From the NCBI RefSeq assembly GCF_005434975.1, contig NZ_SKCJ01000001.1:630001-694000 (forward strand): 64,000 nucleotides of DNA, read 5' to 3'. This document shows, piece after piece, positions 44,390-53,870 of this stretch (position 1 is its first letter; every line of letters begins with the position of its first letter). A program made the position numbers and the translations under genes. The notes under the pieces were generated by a model, which had not been told where the DNA came from, did not search any database, and saw only the letters and a list, made by a program, of their open reading frames with translations. Source of the DNA: Parerythrobacter lutipelagi. Lineage in GTDB: Bacteria; Pseudomonadota; Alphaproteobacteria; Sphingomonadales; Sphingomonadaceae.

Positions 44390-45907
44390 ATGGCAACGCA
44401 ATCCGATCCGGCACTGGAGCTGGTCACCAATGTAGCTGATTTCATGTGGGGTGGTCAGTGGAATGGGGCCGATGTGCTGCCATTCCCTCCGATGGCAATT
44501 ATCCTGCTGGGCGGCGGCCTGTTCATGATGATCGGCCTGAAATTCTACCCAATCCGCAAGCTATGGGTTTCGATCACTGGCCTGTTCGCCGGGCGCAAAG
44601 GATCTGGCTCCGGTGAAATTTCACCCTTCGCGGCCCTTTCGACAGCGCTTTCGGGCCAAGTCGGAACGGGTAATCTCGCGGGTGTCGCATCGGCGATCGC
44701 TCTAGGGGGACCTGGCGCGATCTTCTGGATGTGGATCACCGCCTTGATCGGGATGTCATTGGCTTTTGCCGAAGGCTCGCTAGCCATCCGCTACCGCGAA
44801 CAAACTTCGGACGGTGTCTATCGCGGCGGACCGATGACCTACATCATGATGGGCCTCGGGCCGAAATACACCTGGCTCGCAGTGGTGTTCTGTATCCTGC
44901 TGCTGTTCTCCGCGTTGGTGACTGGTAATGCCATTCAAGCCAATGCAGTCGCCGATGGGATCAAGGAACTGTTCGGCTTCACTGAAATCGTCGGCGGGTC
45001 AATCGTCGCGATAGCCGTGTTCGCAGTGATTATCGGCGGCATCAAGTCGATCGGCAGCGTGGCTGAGAAAGTCATTCCGTTCATGGCTGGTCTCTACATC
45101 GTCCTCGCGATTGTTGTGCTGGCGATGAATGCCCCTCTGATCCCTGCGACTTTCGGGCTGATTTTTGAAAGTGCATTCAATCCTGCTGCCGCAACCGGCG
45201 GATTTGCAGGGGCGCTGATGATTCTGGCAATCCGCGCCGGTGTCGCCCGCGGCCTGTTCTCGAACGAGGCCGGCCAAGGTTCGACGCCAATCGCACACGC
45301 AGTCGCGCAAACGGACGATCCCGAACAGCAGGGTCGCATGGCGATGCTCGGGACGTTCATCGACACGGTCGTGATCTGCACCATGACTGCCTTGGTCATT
45401 CTGACGGTCCAAGGCAGCTTTGCCGTGGGCGGCGATAGCACCGAGACGGTCAGCTACGCCTGGCAAACCACCATGGACCCGATCGCGATGACTTCGAGCG
45501 CTTTTGGAACGGCCATGCCGTTTGAAATCGCTGGCATCCCGTTCGGGACCCTCGTTGTCGGCGTGGTGCTGGTGCTGTTCGTTTTCACCACCCTTCTGAC
45601 GTGGAGCTATTACGGCGAGCGTGCAATCACGTTCCTGTACGATCGCATTCCCGGCTCCACCCGCAGTGGAGAGAAGAAACTGCACATAGTGTGGCGTGTC
45701 TTCTGGTGTATCGTCATCGTGCTGGGCGCCAGTCAGAAGTCGGACTTCGTCTGGCGACTGGGCGACATCTCGAATGCTTCCATGGTGGTGCCAAACCTGA
45801 TTGCCCTGTTGTTGCTTTCGGGTGTCGTTTTCAAACTGGCGCAAGGCCAGAAGGACGCCGGTCCGACGCACACGGCCGAGACGCCGGAAGAACCGGAAGA
45901 ATATTGA
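44390..45907 (+). CDS. Alanine/glycine:cation symporter (AGCS family)
   Basis: The 505-residue inner-membrane protein has the AGCS pattern: FPPMAIILLGGGLFMMIGLKF, ALSGQVGTGNLAGVASAIALGGPGA (the conserved ion/substrate-binding stretch near 90-115), YRGGPMTYIMMGLG and ARGLFSNEAGQGSTPIAHAVA near 288. About ten hydrophobic helices are seen. The family takes up Ala or Gly with Na+ or H+. A perfect hairpin lies just after the stop. Confidence 0.93.
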   Translation: MATQSDPALELVTNVADFMWGGQWNGADVLPFPPMAIILLGGGLFMMIGLKFYPIRKLWVSITGLFAGRKGSGSGEISPFAALSTALSGQVGTGNLAGVASAIALGGPGAIFWMWITALIGMSLAFAEGSLAIRYREQTSDGVYRGGPMTYIMMGLGPKYTWLAVVFCILLLFSALVTGNAIQANAVADGIKELFGFTEIVGGSIVAIAVFAVIIGGIKSIGSVAEKVIPFMAGLYIVLAIVVLAMNAPLIPATFGLIFESAFNPAAATGGFAGALMILAIRAGVARGLFSNEAGQGSTPIAHAVAQTDDPEQQGRMAMLGTFIDTVVICTMTALVILTVQGSFAVGGDSTETVSYAWQTTMDPIAMTSSAFGTAMPFEIAGIPFGTLVVGVVLVLFVFTTLLTWSYYGERAITFLYDRIPGSTRSGEKKLHIVWRVFWCIVIVLGASQKSDFVWRLGDISNASMVVPNLIALLLLSGVVFKLAQGQKDAGPTHTAETPEEPEEY

Positions 45908-46264
45908 TGCCAGGCCGACGCGCCGCCTGATCGCGGCGCGTCGGCCTGCAGCAATTCATCGCGGCCAATGGGCGTGCTGCACGCCTGTTCGCGTCTTGTG
46001 TCCGAGTTGGTCGGCAGTGCCGGGATAGTTCCGGTTCGCCCGCAAATTTGCGCCAGAGATCCCTCGCGCATCGGCACAGAACTTTTGCCCCGTACGGCGC
46101 CGTTTTGCCGAGGGTCCTTTTCAATTGAGATTTTATCCGGGACGCTGCGGTTTGCAATGTGGGGCCGGCCACCTATGCTGGCCGCCACCCCTCCTTTGTG
46201 AATCTTCACAGCAGCTGCTTCCAAGTCGAAGCCATTGCCCAGGCCCGAGAGACAAATCTCACTC
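45908..46264. other. Intergenic region between AGCS and BCCT transporters
   Basis: No gene is supported in these 357 bp. The first 45 bases hold the perfect hairpin described separately; the rest is unstructured to the eye and should contain the BCCT promoter. The ATG of the next gene is preceded by a modest GAGAGA site. Confidence 0.6.
45911..45948 (+). terminator. Perfect 16-bp hairpin after the AGCS gene
   Basis: CAGGCCGACGCGCCGC (45911-45926) pairs without mismatch with GCGGCGCGTCGGCCTG (45933-45948) around the loop CTGATC, beginning 4 bases after the stop codon. There is no T tract, so it may act as a 3' stabiliser or a Rho-assisted terminator rather than a classic one. Confidence 0.65.
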
Positions 46265-47953
46265 ATGACCAATGAATCCCCAGCACCCGTCCTGCCGCCA
46301 TTGACCGATCTGCCCATCGCAACGGCCAATGACGGATTTTACGGGGGATTCAGCAAACAGGTAACGATCCCTTCGAAAATCATCGTCAGCATGCTCATCG
46401 CATGGGCGATATTCTTCCCGGCCCAAGCCAGTGAGACACTTGCCGCAGCCAATGAAACCATCATCCGGCAGTTCGCTGGCTGGTATGTTTATCTTGTCGC
46501 GTTCCTGATGCTGGTCGTTGCGCTGATCGCCGTTGTCCCTCAGTCCGGCAGCCTGCGCCTTGGCGCGCCCGGTGAGCAGCCGGAATTCTCCCGTTTCTCG
46601 TGGTTCTCCATGCTCTTCGGTGCCGGAATTGGCATCGGTATGCTGACTTATTCTACCGGAGAGCCGCTGGCGCATTTCCAGAACAATCCGGACATCATTC
46701 GCGGGATGGTCGACCCGGTGTCGGCGGAGACAGTCCGTTCGGCCTACACCTATACTTTTCTCCACTGGGGATTTGCCGCATGGGCGACATACGCGCTGGT
46801 CGGGCTGGCCATCGGCTACGTATCCTACCGGCGCGGCCTGCCGCTGACGATCAGGTCGAGCCTTGTACCTCTTTTCGGCGAACGGATGTCCGGCCTCAGC
46901 GGCCACGTGGTCGATATCGTCGCGGTTGTTGCGACGATCCTCGGCGTTGCCGTGACGCTCAGCTTCGGGGTGGAGCAGTTCGTGGCTGGCCTGGACCGGC
47001 TGGGACTGGGCGGATGGACGCTGAACGATGCCGGAACCGCGTCCGCGCCAGCCATCATCATCGCTGTGGTGCTGCTGGTCGGGGCTTCCACCCTGTCGGC
47101 GCTGTCGGGCGTCGGCAAGGGCATCAAGTGGCTCTCCAACATCAACATGGTGCTGTCCTTCGTATTGCTCGCGATCTTCCTGCTGTTTGGTTCGGGGCTG
47201 TTCGGTCTTGAACTGCTTGCCCGCGGTGTGTTCGACTATCTTGTCAGCCTGCCTGAAATCTCACTCACCTGGTTCACGCCCGACGGCACCGCCGAGGGTG
47301 CGGCGCTGGCGCAATGGCAACTGGACTGGTCGGTGTTCTACTGGGCGTGGTGGATCGCATTTGCGCCCTTCGTCGGAATGTTCATTGCACGGGTCTCGCG
47401 CGGGCGGACCCTGCGCGAATATGTTTTCGGCGTGGTCCTGGTGCCATCGTTGATGTGCTTCATCTGGATGGCGCTAGCGGGCGGCACAGCGATCGACCTG
47501 GAACTGTCCGGCGTGGCCGGAGGACAAATCCTCGATGCGACGATCTCCGATCAACTTTACGCAACACTGGCATTGCTAAGCAGTGACGGCGTGGCGCTCG
47601 TGCTTTCGGGGCTCGTCGTCATTCTGCTCATGACCTATCTGATCACTTCGGCCGACAGTGCCATTCTGATCGTCAACACGATCAACGGAGCTGGTTCGGA
47701 CGAAGGGGAGCGCCGCCACCATATCGTGTTCTGGGGTTCGGCCATCGGTCTGGTGGTCGCCAGCATGCTGATCGTTGGCGGCATTAACGCGATCCAGACG
47801 ACGATGATCATCGGCGCGTTGCCGTTCAGTTTCGTGGTGCTGCTGATGGCGATCTCGAGCGCGAAAGCGGTGATCTACGATATCCGCCGGAAGAGGCACG
47901 GTGTCGAAACCCATTGCGAAAACATTCTTGCAGAGCGTTCGCCCGCAGCCTGA
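46265..47953 (+). CDS. BCCT family betaine/carnitine/choline transporter
   Basis: The 562-residue membrane protein shows the BCCT fingerprint: FSWFSMLFGAGIGIGMLTYSTGEP near residue 115 (split) and FYWAWWIAFAPFVGMFIARVSRGRTLREY near 360, the Trp-rich segment that lines the binding site. About twelve helices are expected. BCCT carriers take up compatible solutes or other quaternary amines with Na+ or H+. The ATG at 46265 is chosen over a TTG at 46235. It may serve osmotic protection, in keeping with a marine or saline lifestyle, which is inference. Confidence 0.93.
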   Translation: MTNESPAPVLPPLTDLPIATANDGFYGGFSKQVTIPSKIIVSMLIAWAIFFPAQASETLAAANETIIRQFAGWYVYLVAFLMLVVALIAVVPQSGSLRLGAPGEQPEFSRFSWFSMLFGAGIGIGMLTYSTGEPLAHFQNNPDIIRGMVDPVSAETVRSAYTYTFLHWGFAAWATYALVGLAIGYVSYRRGLPLTIRSSLVPLFGERMSGLSGHVVDIVAVVATILGVAVTLSFGVEQFVAGLDRLGLGGWTLNDAGTASAPAIIIAVVLLVGASTLSALSGVGKGIKWLSNINMVLSFVLLAIFLLFGSGLFGLELLARGVFDYLVSLPEISLTWFTPDGTAEGAALAQWQLDWSVFYWAWWIAFAPFVGMFIARVSRGRTLREYVFGVVLVPSLMCFIWMALAGGTAIDLELSGVAGGQILDATISDQLYATLALLSSDGVALVLSGLVVILLMTYLITSADSAILIVNTINGAGSDEGERRHHIVFWGSAIGLVVASMLIVGGINAIQTTMIIGALPFSFVVLLMAISSAKAVIYDIRRKRHGVETHCENILAERSPAA

Positions 47954-48378
47954 ACCAACAGTCAGACAGCGGCCATCTAGCCGCCATCTATACATATTCT
48001 GCACTTGCGCCAGGCACCGATCTTGGTGGTATAATCACGAACAGAATAAGCAAAAAGTTATGAATAGAAATAGAATAGAAATATCTCTATTTTAGTATGC
48101 TTGACGTTCACCAAACTATAATTGTTTTATGCTCGGTGGAAAATTCTGATTTTGCAGAATAGAATCAAAAAGAAAGCCACCTCAATCAGTGTGATTATTG
48201 TGTCACGCATCGCGGATTTCCTCGAAATTTCCGCCGAAGTCCGGTGGATTGCCCCAATTTGCTTTGCTAGGCGCCCCGCCGAATGTCGGAAAACTGCGTT
48301 TTTCGAAGTCGCTTCATATTTACGCCTTCCGCAATTCTCGCGCAGGGCTCGCAAGATCTGCGAACAGGGGAAATCGAA
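47954..48378. other. AT-rich leader upstream of the TonB-dependent receptor gene
   Basis: These 425 bp hold no supported gene. From about 48020 to 48200 the sequence is far richer in A and T than the rest of the window, with TATAAT at 48028-48033, an inverted repeat AATAGA/TCTATT at 48074-48091 and a TTGACG at 48101. It is probably the control region of the receptor gene at 48379. The -35 and -10 elements seen are not spaced well enough to name a promoter. Confidence 0.6.
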
Positions 48379-51039
48379 ATGAAAAACCTTCTCAGCAGCG
48401 CGTCGATTGGCGCGTTGGCTATTGTCGCCGCATCGCCCGCGCTCGCCCAAGAGCAAGCCGCACCAGCCGCGCAGCAACGTCAGGGCGGCGTAAAGCCAAT
48501 CATCGTGACGGCGCAGAAGAAGAGCGAAGACCTGCAGGACGTTCCGATTTCCGTCCAAGCACTCAGCGCGGAAGGCCTGGAAGAGCTGAATATCGATACG
48601 TTCGCGGATTACCTCGACCAGCTACCCACGGTCACTGCTGGTGGCAGCGGGCCGGGTCAGTCGACGATCTATATTCGCGGGCTTGCCTCGACCACACCCA
48701 ACCTCACCACGGCTGGAGTCGCCGGTCTGGCGCCCAATGTCGCGCTTTATCTGGACGAACAACCGCTTGCGCAGCCGGGCCGCAACCTCGATGTGTATGC
48801 CGCCGATCTGGAGCGGATCGAAGTTCTGTCCGGCCCTCAGGGCACGCTGTTCGGTGCAAGTTCACAGGCCGGCGTCGTCCGTCTTATTACAGCCAAGCCT
48901 GATCTCGCCGGCTTCAGCGCCAGCGCGACGGGCGGCGTGTCGTTCACCAAGAATGGCGAGACGAGCTACAAGGCGGAAGCCATGCTCAACGTGCCGGTTA
49001 CCGATAGCTTCGGCCTGCGCGGCGTCGTCTTTCTTGACGATCAGGGCGGCTATATCGACAACGTGCAAGGCACGCGCACCACGCGTGAAAGCGCGCGTTT
49101 CCGCCCAGCGGGCACGGTCCGCTCCAACGGTGTGCCGGTGAACGCCAACCGCGCCGGCTTCCAGTCCGATCCGGCGACACTGGCGCTGATTGATGCCAAT
49201 GTGAACTTCATCGCCGCCGACAATGCGGGCCTTGTCGAGGAAGATTTCAACGACACCCAGTACTCCGGTTTCCGGATTACCGCCCTCTATGAATTTGGCC
49301 CAGACTGGACACTCACTCTCGCGCACACCCGCCAGAGCGTCGAGTCCGACGGCGTCTTTTTCGCCGATCCGGAACTGGATCTCGATGATCTCGAGGTCCA
49401 GCGGTTCGAGGAAGATCGCCTCGAAGATGATTTCTCCAACACCAGCTGGACCGTCGAGGGCCGCATCGCGATGCTCGATGTTGTCTACACCGGCGCATAC
49501 ACTGATCGTGAGACGGAACAGCGGGTCGATTATTCCGACTACCTCTTTGTCGGTCAGTATCTGCCGTATTACATCTGCGACGGATCGGTCAGCTATCCCG
49601 GTGCAGGTGGCCCGACCGGGACATGCCAGGCGCCGAATCTTTACGTCACCTCGGCCAGCGACACGACCGTTTTCACGCAGGAACTGCGGTTCAGCACGCC
49701 GCAGGAGAACCGCTGGCGGGTAACTGCGGGCGGTTTCTATTCCGATCTCGAACTGAAAGAGCGCAATGACTTTGCCTATCCGGGCAATGTGATTGCGCAG
49801 CCGTTCGGCGCGTTCAAGCCGAACTTCCCGCAGGCGGGCTTCAACACCGATCCGGGTCCGTTCCCAACCGATACGATTTTCCGCAACGACATCCGCCGGA
49901 CGGACGAGCAGTTCGGCATTTTCGGTGAAGCAAGCTTCGACATCGTCGAGGACCTGTTCACAGTAACTCTGGGCGCCCGCTACTACGACATCAAGGTCGA
50001 CTTCGAGGGCAGCGCCAACGGTTCGTTCTGCAACAGTTTCAGTGCAACCGACCAGAACGCGTTTGGCACCGACCTGAACGACCTTTACGATGGCGACGGT
50101 CAGTTCACCTTCATCGGCAGCTGTAACCCGGCTCTGCGCCAGACCTTCCAGCAAGGTGACAGTCTGGCAGATATTCAGGCCGCAGGCTTGAGTGCTGGTC
50201 AGGCACAGCAGGTGTTCAACGCGCTTGCTGCGCCCGACAAAGCGGAAACCACAGGCACGATTTTCAAGGGGACGGCAACCCTGACCCCAACGCAGGACTT
50301 GCTGTTCTATGCCACTTACTCGGAAGGCTTCCGGCCGGGTCTGCTGAATCGTCCCGGCGGTGCGCAGGGCGCCAACGGATTCACCGTGCCGTTCGAGCTT
50401 GAGACCGACGAGGTCAAAAACTACGAAATCGGCTGGAAAATGGATCTTATCGATGGGCAGCTGCGCTTTAACGGCAGTGCCTTCTACGTGGACATAAGTC
50501 GTTTGCAGACGACGATCTTCGACCCGAGCATCACCAATCTGTTCTTCTCCGACAATGCGGCGAATGCAGAGATCAAAGGCGTGGAAGCCGACTTCACGAT
50601 CGCACCATACAGCGCGCCCGGGCTCACCATCGCAGGCGCGTTCTCGATCCTCGACACAGAGGTGACGGAAGTTCTGACCCCGACGAACGATGTTCTGGCA
50701 GGGTCCGACCTCGCGTTCGCACCTTCATTCCAGGGCAATCTGCGGGTCCGTTACGAATTCGATCTGAATGACACCCTTGGCGCTTACATCCAGCCCCAGG
50801 TCTCGCATTCTGCATCGAAGCTGACCGACATCATCGAAATCAACAAGCTGAGACTGGAAAGTTATACCGTGTTCGACCTGTCGGCCGGTGTCACGAGCGA
50901 CGCATGGAAGTTCGAAGTGTTCGGCGAAAATCTGTTCGACGAACGCGCTCAGATCTCGGGCAATTACGTCAACGATCGGGCTCGCATCACGACGAACCGT
51001 CCGCTCACTGTCGGCTTCCGGGTTTCGTACGACTACTGA
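48379..51039 (+). CDS. TonB-dependent outer-membrane receptor
   Basis: The 886-residue protein has a signal peptide (MKNLLSSASIGALAIVAASPALAQ), a TonB-box-like PIIVTAQKK, a plug domain with LQDVPISVQALS and STIYIRGLAS, RIEVLSGPQGTLFGASSQAGVVRLIT near 155, and a long barrel ending VGFRVSYDY. The IRGL plug and PQGTLFG pattern is that of the large Fiu/iron-complex-like and natural-product receptors common in sphingomonads. The start has AGGGGAAATCGAA before it. The next gene is a TPR-sulfotransferase, a pairing I recall from other sphingomonads. The substrate is unknown. Confidence 0.93.
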   Translation: MKNLLSSASIGALAIVAASPALAQEQAAPAAQQRQGGVKPIIVTAQKKSEDLQDVPISVQALSAEGLEELNIDTFADYLDQLPTVTAGGSGPGQSTIYIRGLASTTPNLTTAGVAGLAPNVALYLDEQPLAQPGRNLDVYAADLERIEVLSGPQGTLFGASSQAGVVRLITAKPDLAGFSASATGGVSFTKNGETSYKAEAMLNVPVTDSFGLRGVVFLDDQGGYIDNVQGTRTTRESARFRPAGTVRSNGVPVNANRAGFQSDPATLALIDANVNFIAADNAGLVEEDFNDTQYSGFRITALYEFGPDWTLTLAHTRQSVESDGVFFADPELDLDDLEVQRFEEDRLEDDFSNTSWTVEGRIAMLDVVYTGAYTDRETEQRVDYSDYLFVGQYLPYYICDGSVSYPGAGGPTGTCQAPNLYVTSASDTTVFTQELRFSTPQENRWRVTAGGFYSDLELKERNDFAYPGNVIAQPFGAFKPNFPQAGFNTDPGPFPTDTIFRNDIRRTDEQFGIFGEASFDIVEDLFTVTLGARYYDIKVDFEGSANGSFCNSFSATDQNAFGTDLNDLYDGDGQFTFIGSCNPALRQTFQQGDSLADIQAAGLSAGQAQQVFNALAAPDKAETTGTIFKGTATLTPTQDLLFYATYSEGFRPGLLNRPGGAQGANGFTVPFELETDEVKNYEIGWKMDLIDGQLRFNGSAFYVDISRLQTTIFDPSITNLFFSDNAANAEIKGVEADFTIAPYSAPGLTIAGAFSILDTEVTEVLTPTNDVLAGSDLAFAPSFQGNLRVRYEFDLNDTLGAYIQPQVSHSASKLTDIIEINKLRLESYTVFDLSAGVTSDAWKFEVFGENLFDERAQISGNYVNDRARITTNRPLTVGFRVSYDY

Positions 51040-51060
51040 GACACGGGACGAGGATAAGGC

Positions 51061-51094
51061 GGCGGGCAGGCTTCACGGCTTGCCCGCCGCTTTG
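51061..51094 (+). terminator. Hairpin between the receptor and the TPR-sulfotransferase genes
   Basis: GGCGGGCAGGC (51061-51071) pairs with GCTTGCCCGCC (51078-51088), with one G-U pair, around a 6-base loop, and is followed by GCTTT. It lies 21 bp after the receptor stop and 22 bp before the next start. It may partly end receptor transcripts and set the ratio of the two products. Confidence 0.65.
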
Positions 51095-51115
51095 CATTTC
51101 TGGCAGGGCGGCACA

Positions 51116-53080
51116 ATGACAGGCGAGACAACCGATCGAGAGGCACAACTGGCTGCAGCGCAAGACGCGCTGAAAGCGGGCGATTTTGCTGTTGGGCTTC
51201 GGCTTGCAGAGCAACTGCTGGCGAGCGATGCGGGCGATGCCGAAGCGCTCTACATGGCAGCTGTAGCCGCACGATACCTCGAGCAATTTGCCGCCGCAGC
51301 GCGCTATCTCCAATCGCTGCACGCAGCCTCTCCCGAATTCGGGCGGGCCTGGCAGGAGGGCGGCCATCTGGCCCGCGCGCAGGGCCGAGACAAGGATGCC
51401 ATTCAGGCCTATCGCCGGGCGACGCAATTCAACCCGGCTCTGGTCGCAAGCTGGCGCGCGCTGGCAGAGATGCAATCAGGGGCCGAAGCGCAGACAGCCG
51501 CAGCTCAGGCGCAGCGAATCGCCGGTTTGCCGCGTGAACTGCTGGCGGTGACCAATCACCTGCACGAGGGCAGACCGCTCAAGGCCGAAGAGATCTGCCG
51601 CCATTACCTGCGCCAGCATCCCAGAGATGTCGAAGGGATGCGGCTGCTGGCTCAGATCGGACTGCGGCTGGGCATTCTCGACGACGCCGAATTCCTGCTC
51701 GAAAGCGCCGTGACTTTCGAGCCCGACAATATCCAGTTGCGGCTCGACTACATCGATGTGCTTCGCAAGCGGCAAAAGTTCGCCGCCGCGCGCGAGCAGG
51801 CCGAAGCGCTGTACGCACGCGATGCAAGCAACCCGCTATTCCAGTCGCACCTGGCGATCGAATGCATGCAGACCGGCGATTATGACCGCGCTTTCGAGCT
51901 GTTTGACGCGGTCCTCGCCCAGCTACCCAACGACCCGGCGACACTTACAAGCAAAGGTCATGCGCTGAAAACGACCGGGCAGCACGAGGCTGCGGTGGAC
52001 AGTTACCGCGCAGCCTTTGCCGTCAGACCGGACCACGGCGATGCCTATTATGCGCTCGCCAATCTCAAGACCTATCAATTCAGTGACCCGGAAATGGCCG
52101 CAATGCGTGAACAGGTCGCGCGGCCCGATCTCGCTTTCATGGACCGCGTGCACCTCTCCTTCGCGCTGGGCAAAGTGTATGAAGATCGCAAGGAGTACGA
52201 AGACAGCTTCCGCTTTTACCGTGAAGGCAACGATCTGAAGCGCAGCCAGGCGCGCTACAGCGCCGACGCCATGAGCGAAGAACTGGCGCGGCAAAAAGAG
52301 GTCTGCACCGGGGATTTGTTCGCCAAACACGCAGGATCAGGTGATCCGGCACCCGATCCGATATTTATCCTCGGTCTCCCGCGCGCAGGGTCGACTCTGC
52401 TCGAACAGATCCTCGCCAGCCATAGCCAGGTCGACGGAACACTCGAGCTACCCAATATTCTGGCCCTGGCTCACCGGCTGCGCGGCCGGAAAGCGGGCGA
52501 CAACCGTTATCCGCAAATCCTGCACGATCTCGAAGGCGAGCAACTGGCCAAGTTCGGAGCCGACTTTATCGAGAGCACGCGCATCCACCGGCAGGGGGCG
52601 TCGTTCTTCATCGACAAGATGCCGAACAATTTTCGGCATATCGGGCTCATCCATCTCGTCCTCCCGAATGCAAAGATAATCGATGCGCGGCGGGATCCGA
52701 TGGATTGCTGTTTTTCAGGCTTCAAACAACTGTTCGCAGAAGGCCAGGAATTCACCTACGGCCTGACGGAAATCGGCCGCTATTATTCCGACTATATCGG
52801 CCTGATGGACCACTGGGACAAAGTCTTGCCCGGCAAGGTGCTGCGCGTGCAGCACGAAGATGTGCTCGACGATCTGGAGGCGCAGGTCAGGCGGATGCTG
52901 GACTATCTCGGTTTGCCGTTCGAACAGGCTTGCCTCGAATTCCACAAGACAGACCGTGCGGTACGCACTGCATCATCCGAACAGGTGCGCAAACCGATCA
53001 ACCGCTCGGGTCAGGGCGCGTGGGTGCCGTTCGAACCCTGGCTGGTTGACTTGAAAACGTCGCTCGGCGCGCTGGCCTAG
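51116..53080 (+). CDS. TPR-repeat sulfotransferase-family protein
   Basis: The 654-residue protein has about ten TPR-type helical repeats (about 5-390; for example GRDKDAIQAYRRATQFNPALV and TGQHEAAVDSYRAAFAVRPDHGDAYYALA, split) followed by a sulfotransferase domain from about 415. The PAPS-binding loop FILGLPRAGSTLLEQILASH lies near 422, and a second motif with DARRDPMDCCFSGF near 523. It is probably cytosolic and could sulfate a small molecule or protein. The ATG at 51116 has an AGGGCGG site. It follows the TonB receptor across a hairpin; such pairs recur in sphingomonads, so a link is likely. Confidence 0.86.
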   Translation: MTGETTDREAQLAAAQDALKAGDFAVGLRLAEQLLASDAGDAEALYMAAVAARYLEQFAAAARYLQSLHAASPEFGRAWQEGGHLARAQGRDKDAIQAYRRATQFNPALVASWRALAEMQSGAEAQTAAAQAQRIAGLPRELLAVTNHLHEGRPLKAEEICRHYLRQHPRDVEGMRLLAQIGLRLGILDDAEFLLESAVTFEPDNIQLRLDYIDVLRKRQKFAAAREQAEALYARDASNPLFQSHLAIECMQTGDYDRAFELFDAVLAQLPNDPATLTSKGHALKTTGQHEAAVDSYRAAFAVRPDHGDAYYALANLKTYQFSDPEMAAMREQVARPDLAFMDRVHLSFALGKVYEDRKEYEDSFRFYREGNDLKRSQARYSADAMSEELARQKEVCTGDLFAKHAGSGDPAPDPIFILGLPRAGSTLLEQILASHSQVDGTLELPNILALAHRLRGRKAGDNRYPQILHDLEGEQLAKFGADFIESTRIHRQGASFFIDKMPNNFRHIGLIHLVLPNAKIIDARRDPMDCCFSGFKQLFAEGQEFTYGLTEIGRYYSDYIGLMDHWDKVLPGKVLRVQHEDVLDDLEAQVRRMLDYLGLPFEQACLEFHKTDRAVRTASSEQVRKPINRSGQGAWVPFEPWLVDLKTSLGALA

Positions 53081-53219
53081 CGCAGATCCCGGCTCATCGG
53101 GACAGTCGCCGAGTGCCTGCAGGCGCGCCGCGAGATTTGCATCAAGCTTGCCACGCCGCACGTAGGCCTGATCTTGCCGCGCAAGCAATTCCATCGGCAA
53201 CGGTCCATGACATTTCGGT

Positions 53220-53312
<93 letters not shown>

Positions 53313-53460
53313 GCAGAAGTGCGTGGCCGCTGAAGGCCGGTCGAAGGCGCGCGGTTAGCCGATGCCCTGCTGCTTGCCAAGCCCCTTCTCCGCCCGAATT
53401 GGTGGAGGGCACACGTGGTTCGCTTGTTTTGCACCTGCGAAGGTCTATATTTCATTCGCT

Positions 53461-53841
53461 ATGGAACGCAGTCGCTTCTTTTCCCAGCAGGCCGGTCGTG
53501 AGATCGACGTCCCCCGTCATGCGCGCGCGCGCTTCGGGATCGGTGATGTCGTGCGCCACCGGATGTTCGATTTCCGCGGTGTGGTGTTCGATATCGATCC
53601 GGTCTTCGCCAATAGCGAAGAGTGGTATGAATCGATCCCTGAACATATCCGGCCCAAGCGCGAGCAGCCGTTCTACCACTTGCTGGCGGAGAACGATGAA
53701 AGTTCCTACGTCGCCTATGTCAGCCAGCAGAACCTGCTGCCGGATTCTGACGGCGGCCCGGTGGATCATCCCAATGTCGATGAATTGTTCGAACAGTTCG
53801 CCAACGGGCGGTACCGGATGCGCCGTTCACTGACGCACTGA
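53461..53841 (+). CDS. hspQ: Heat shock protein HspQ (YccV-like)
   Basis: The 126-residue protein matches HspQ/YccV, with KFGIGDVVRHRMFDFRGVVFDIDPVF-like sequence near residues 25-50 and the aromatic EQPFYHLLAENDES and YVAYVSQQNLL segments. In enterobacteria HspQ is a heat-shock protein that binds hemimethylated DNA and tunes Lon. It has an N-terminal extension of about 15 residues. It converges with the ABC-2 permease gene, 29 bp apart. Confidence 0.9.
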   Translation: MERSRFFSQQAGREIDVPRHARARFGIGDVVRHRMFDFRGVVFDIDPVFANSEEWYESIPEHIRPKREQPFYHLLAENDESSYVAYVSQQNLLPDSDGGPVDHPNVDELFEQFANGRYRMRRSLTH

Positions 53842-53870
53842 CATGCGCTGACGCGTAATCGCGCGTCTGG

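Noticed and set aside
48862-50154. A 430-codon open frame opposite the large TonB receptor
   Set aside because: It is a by-product of the receptor's codon use and lacks a ribosome-binding site or motif.
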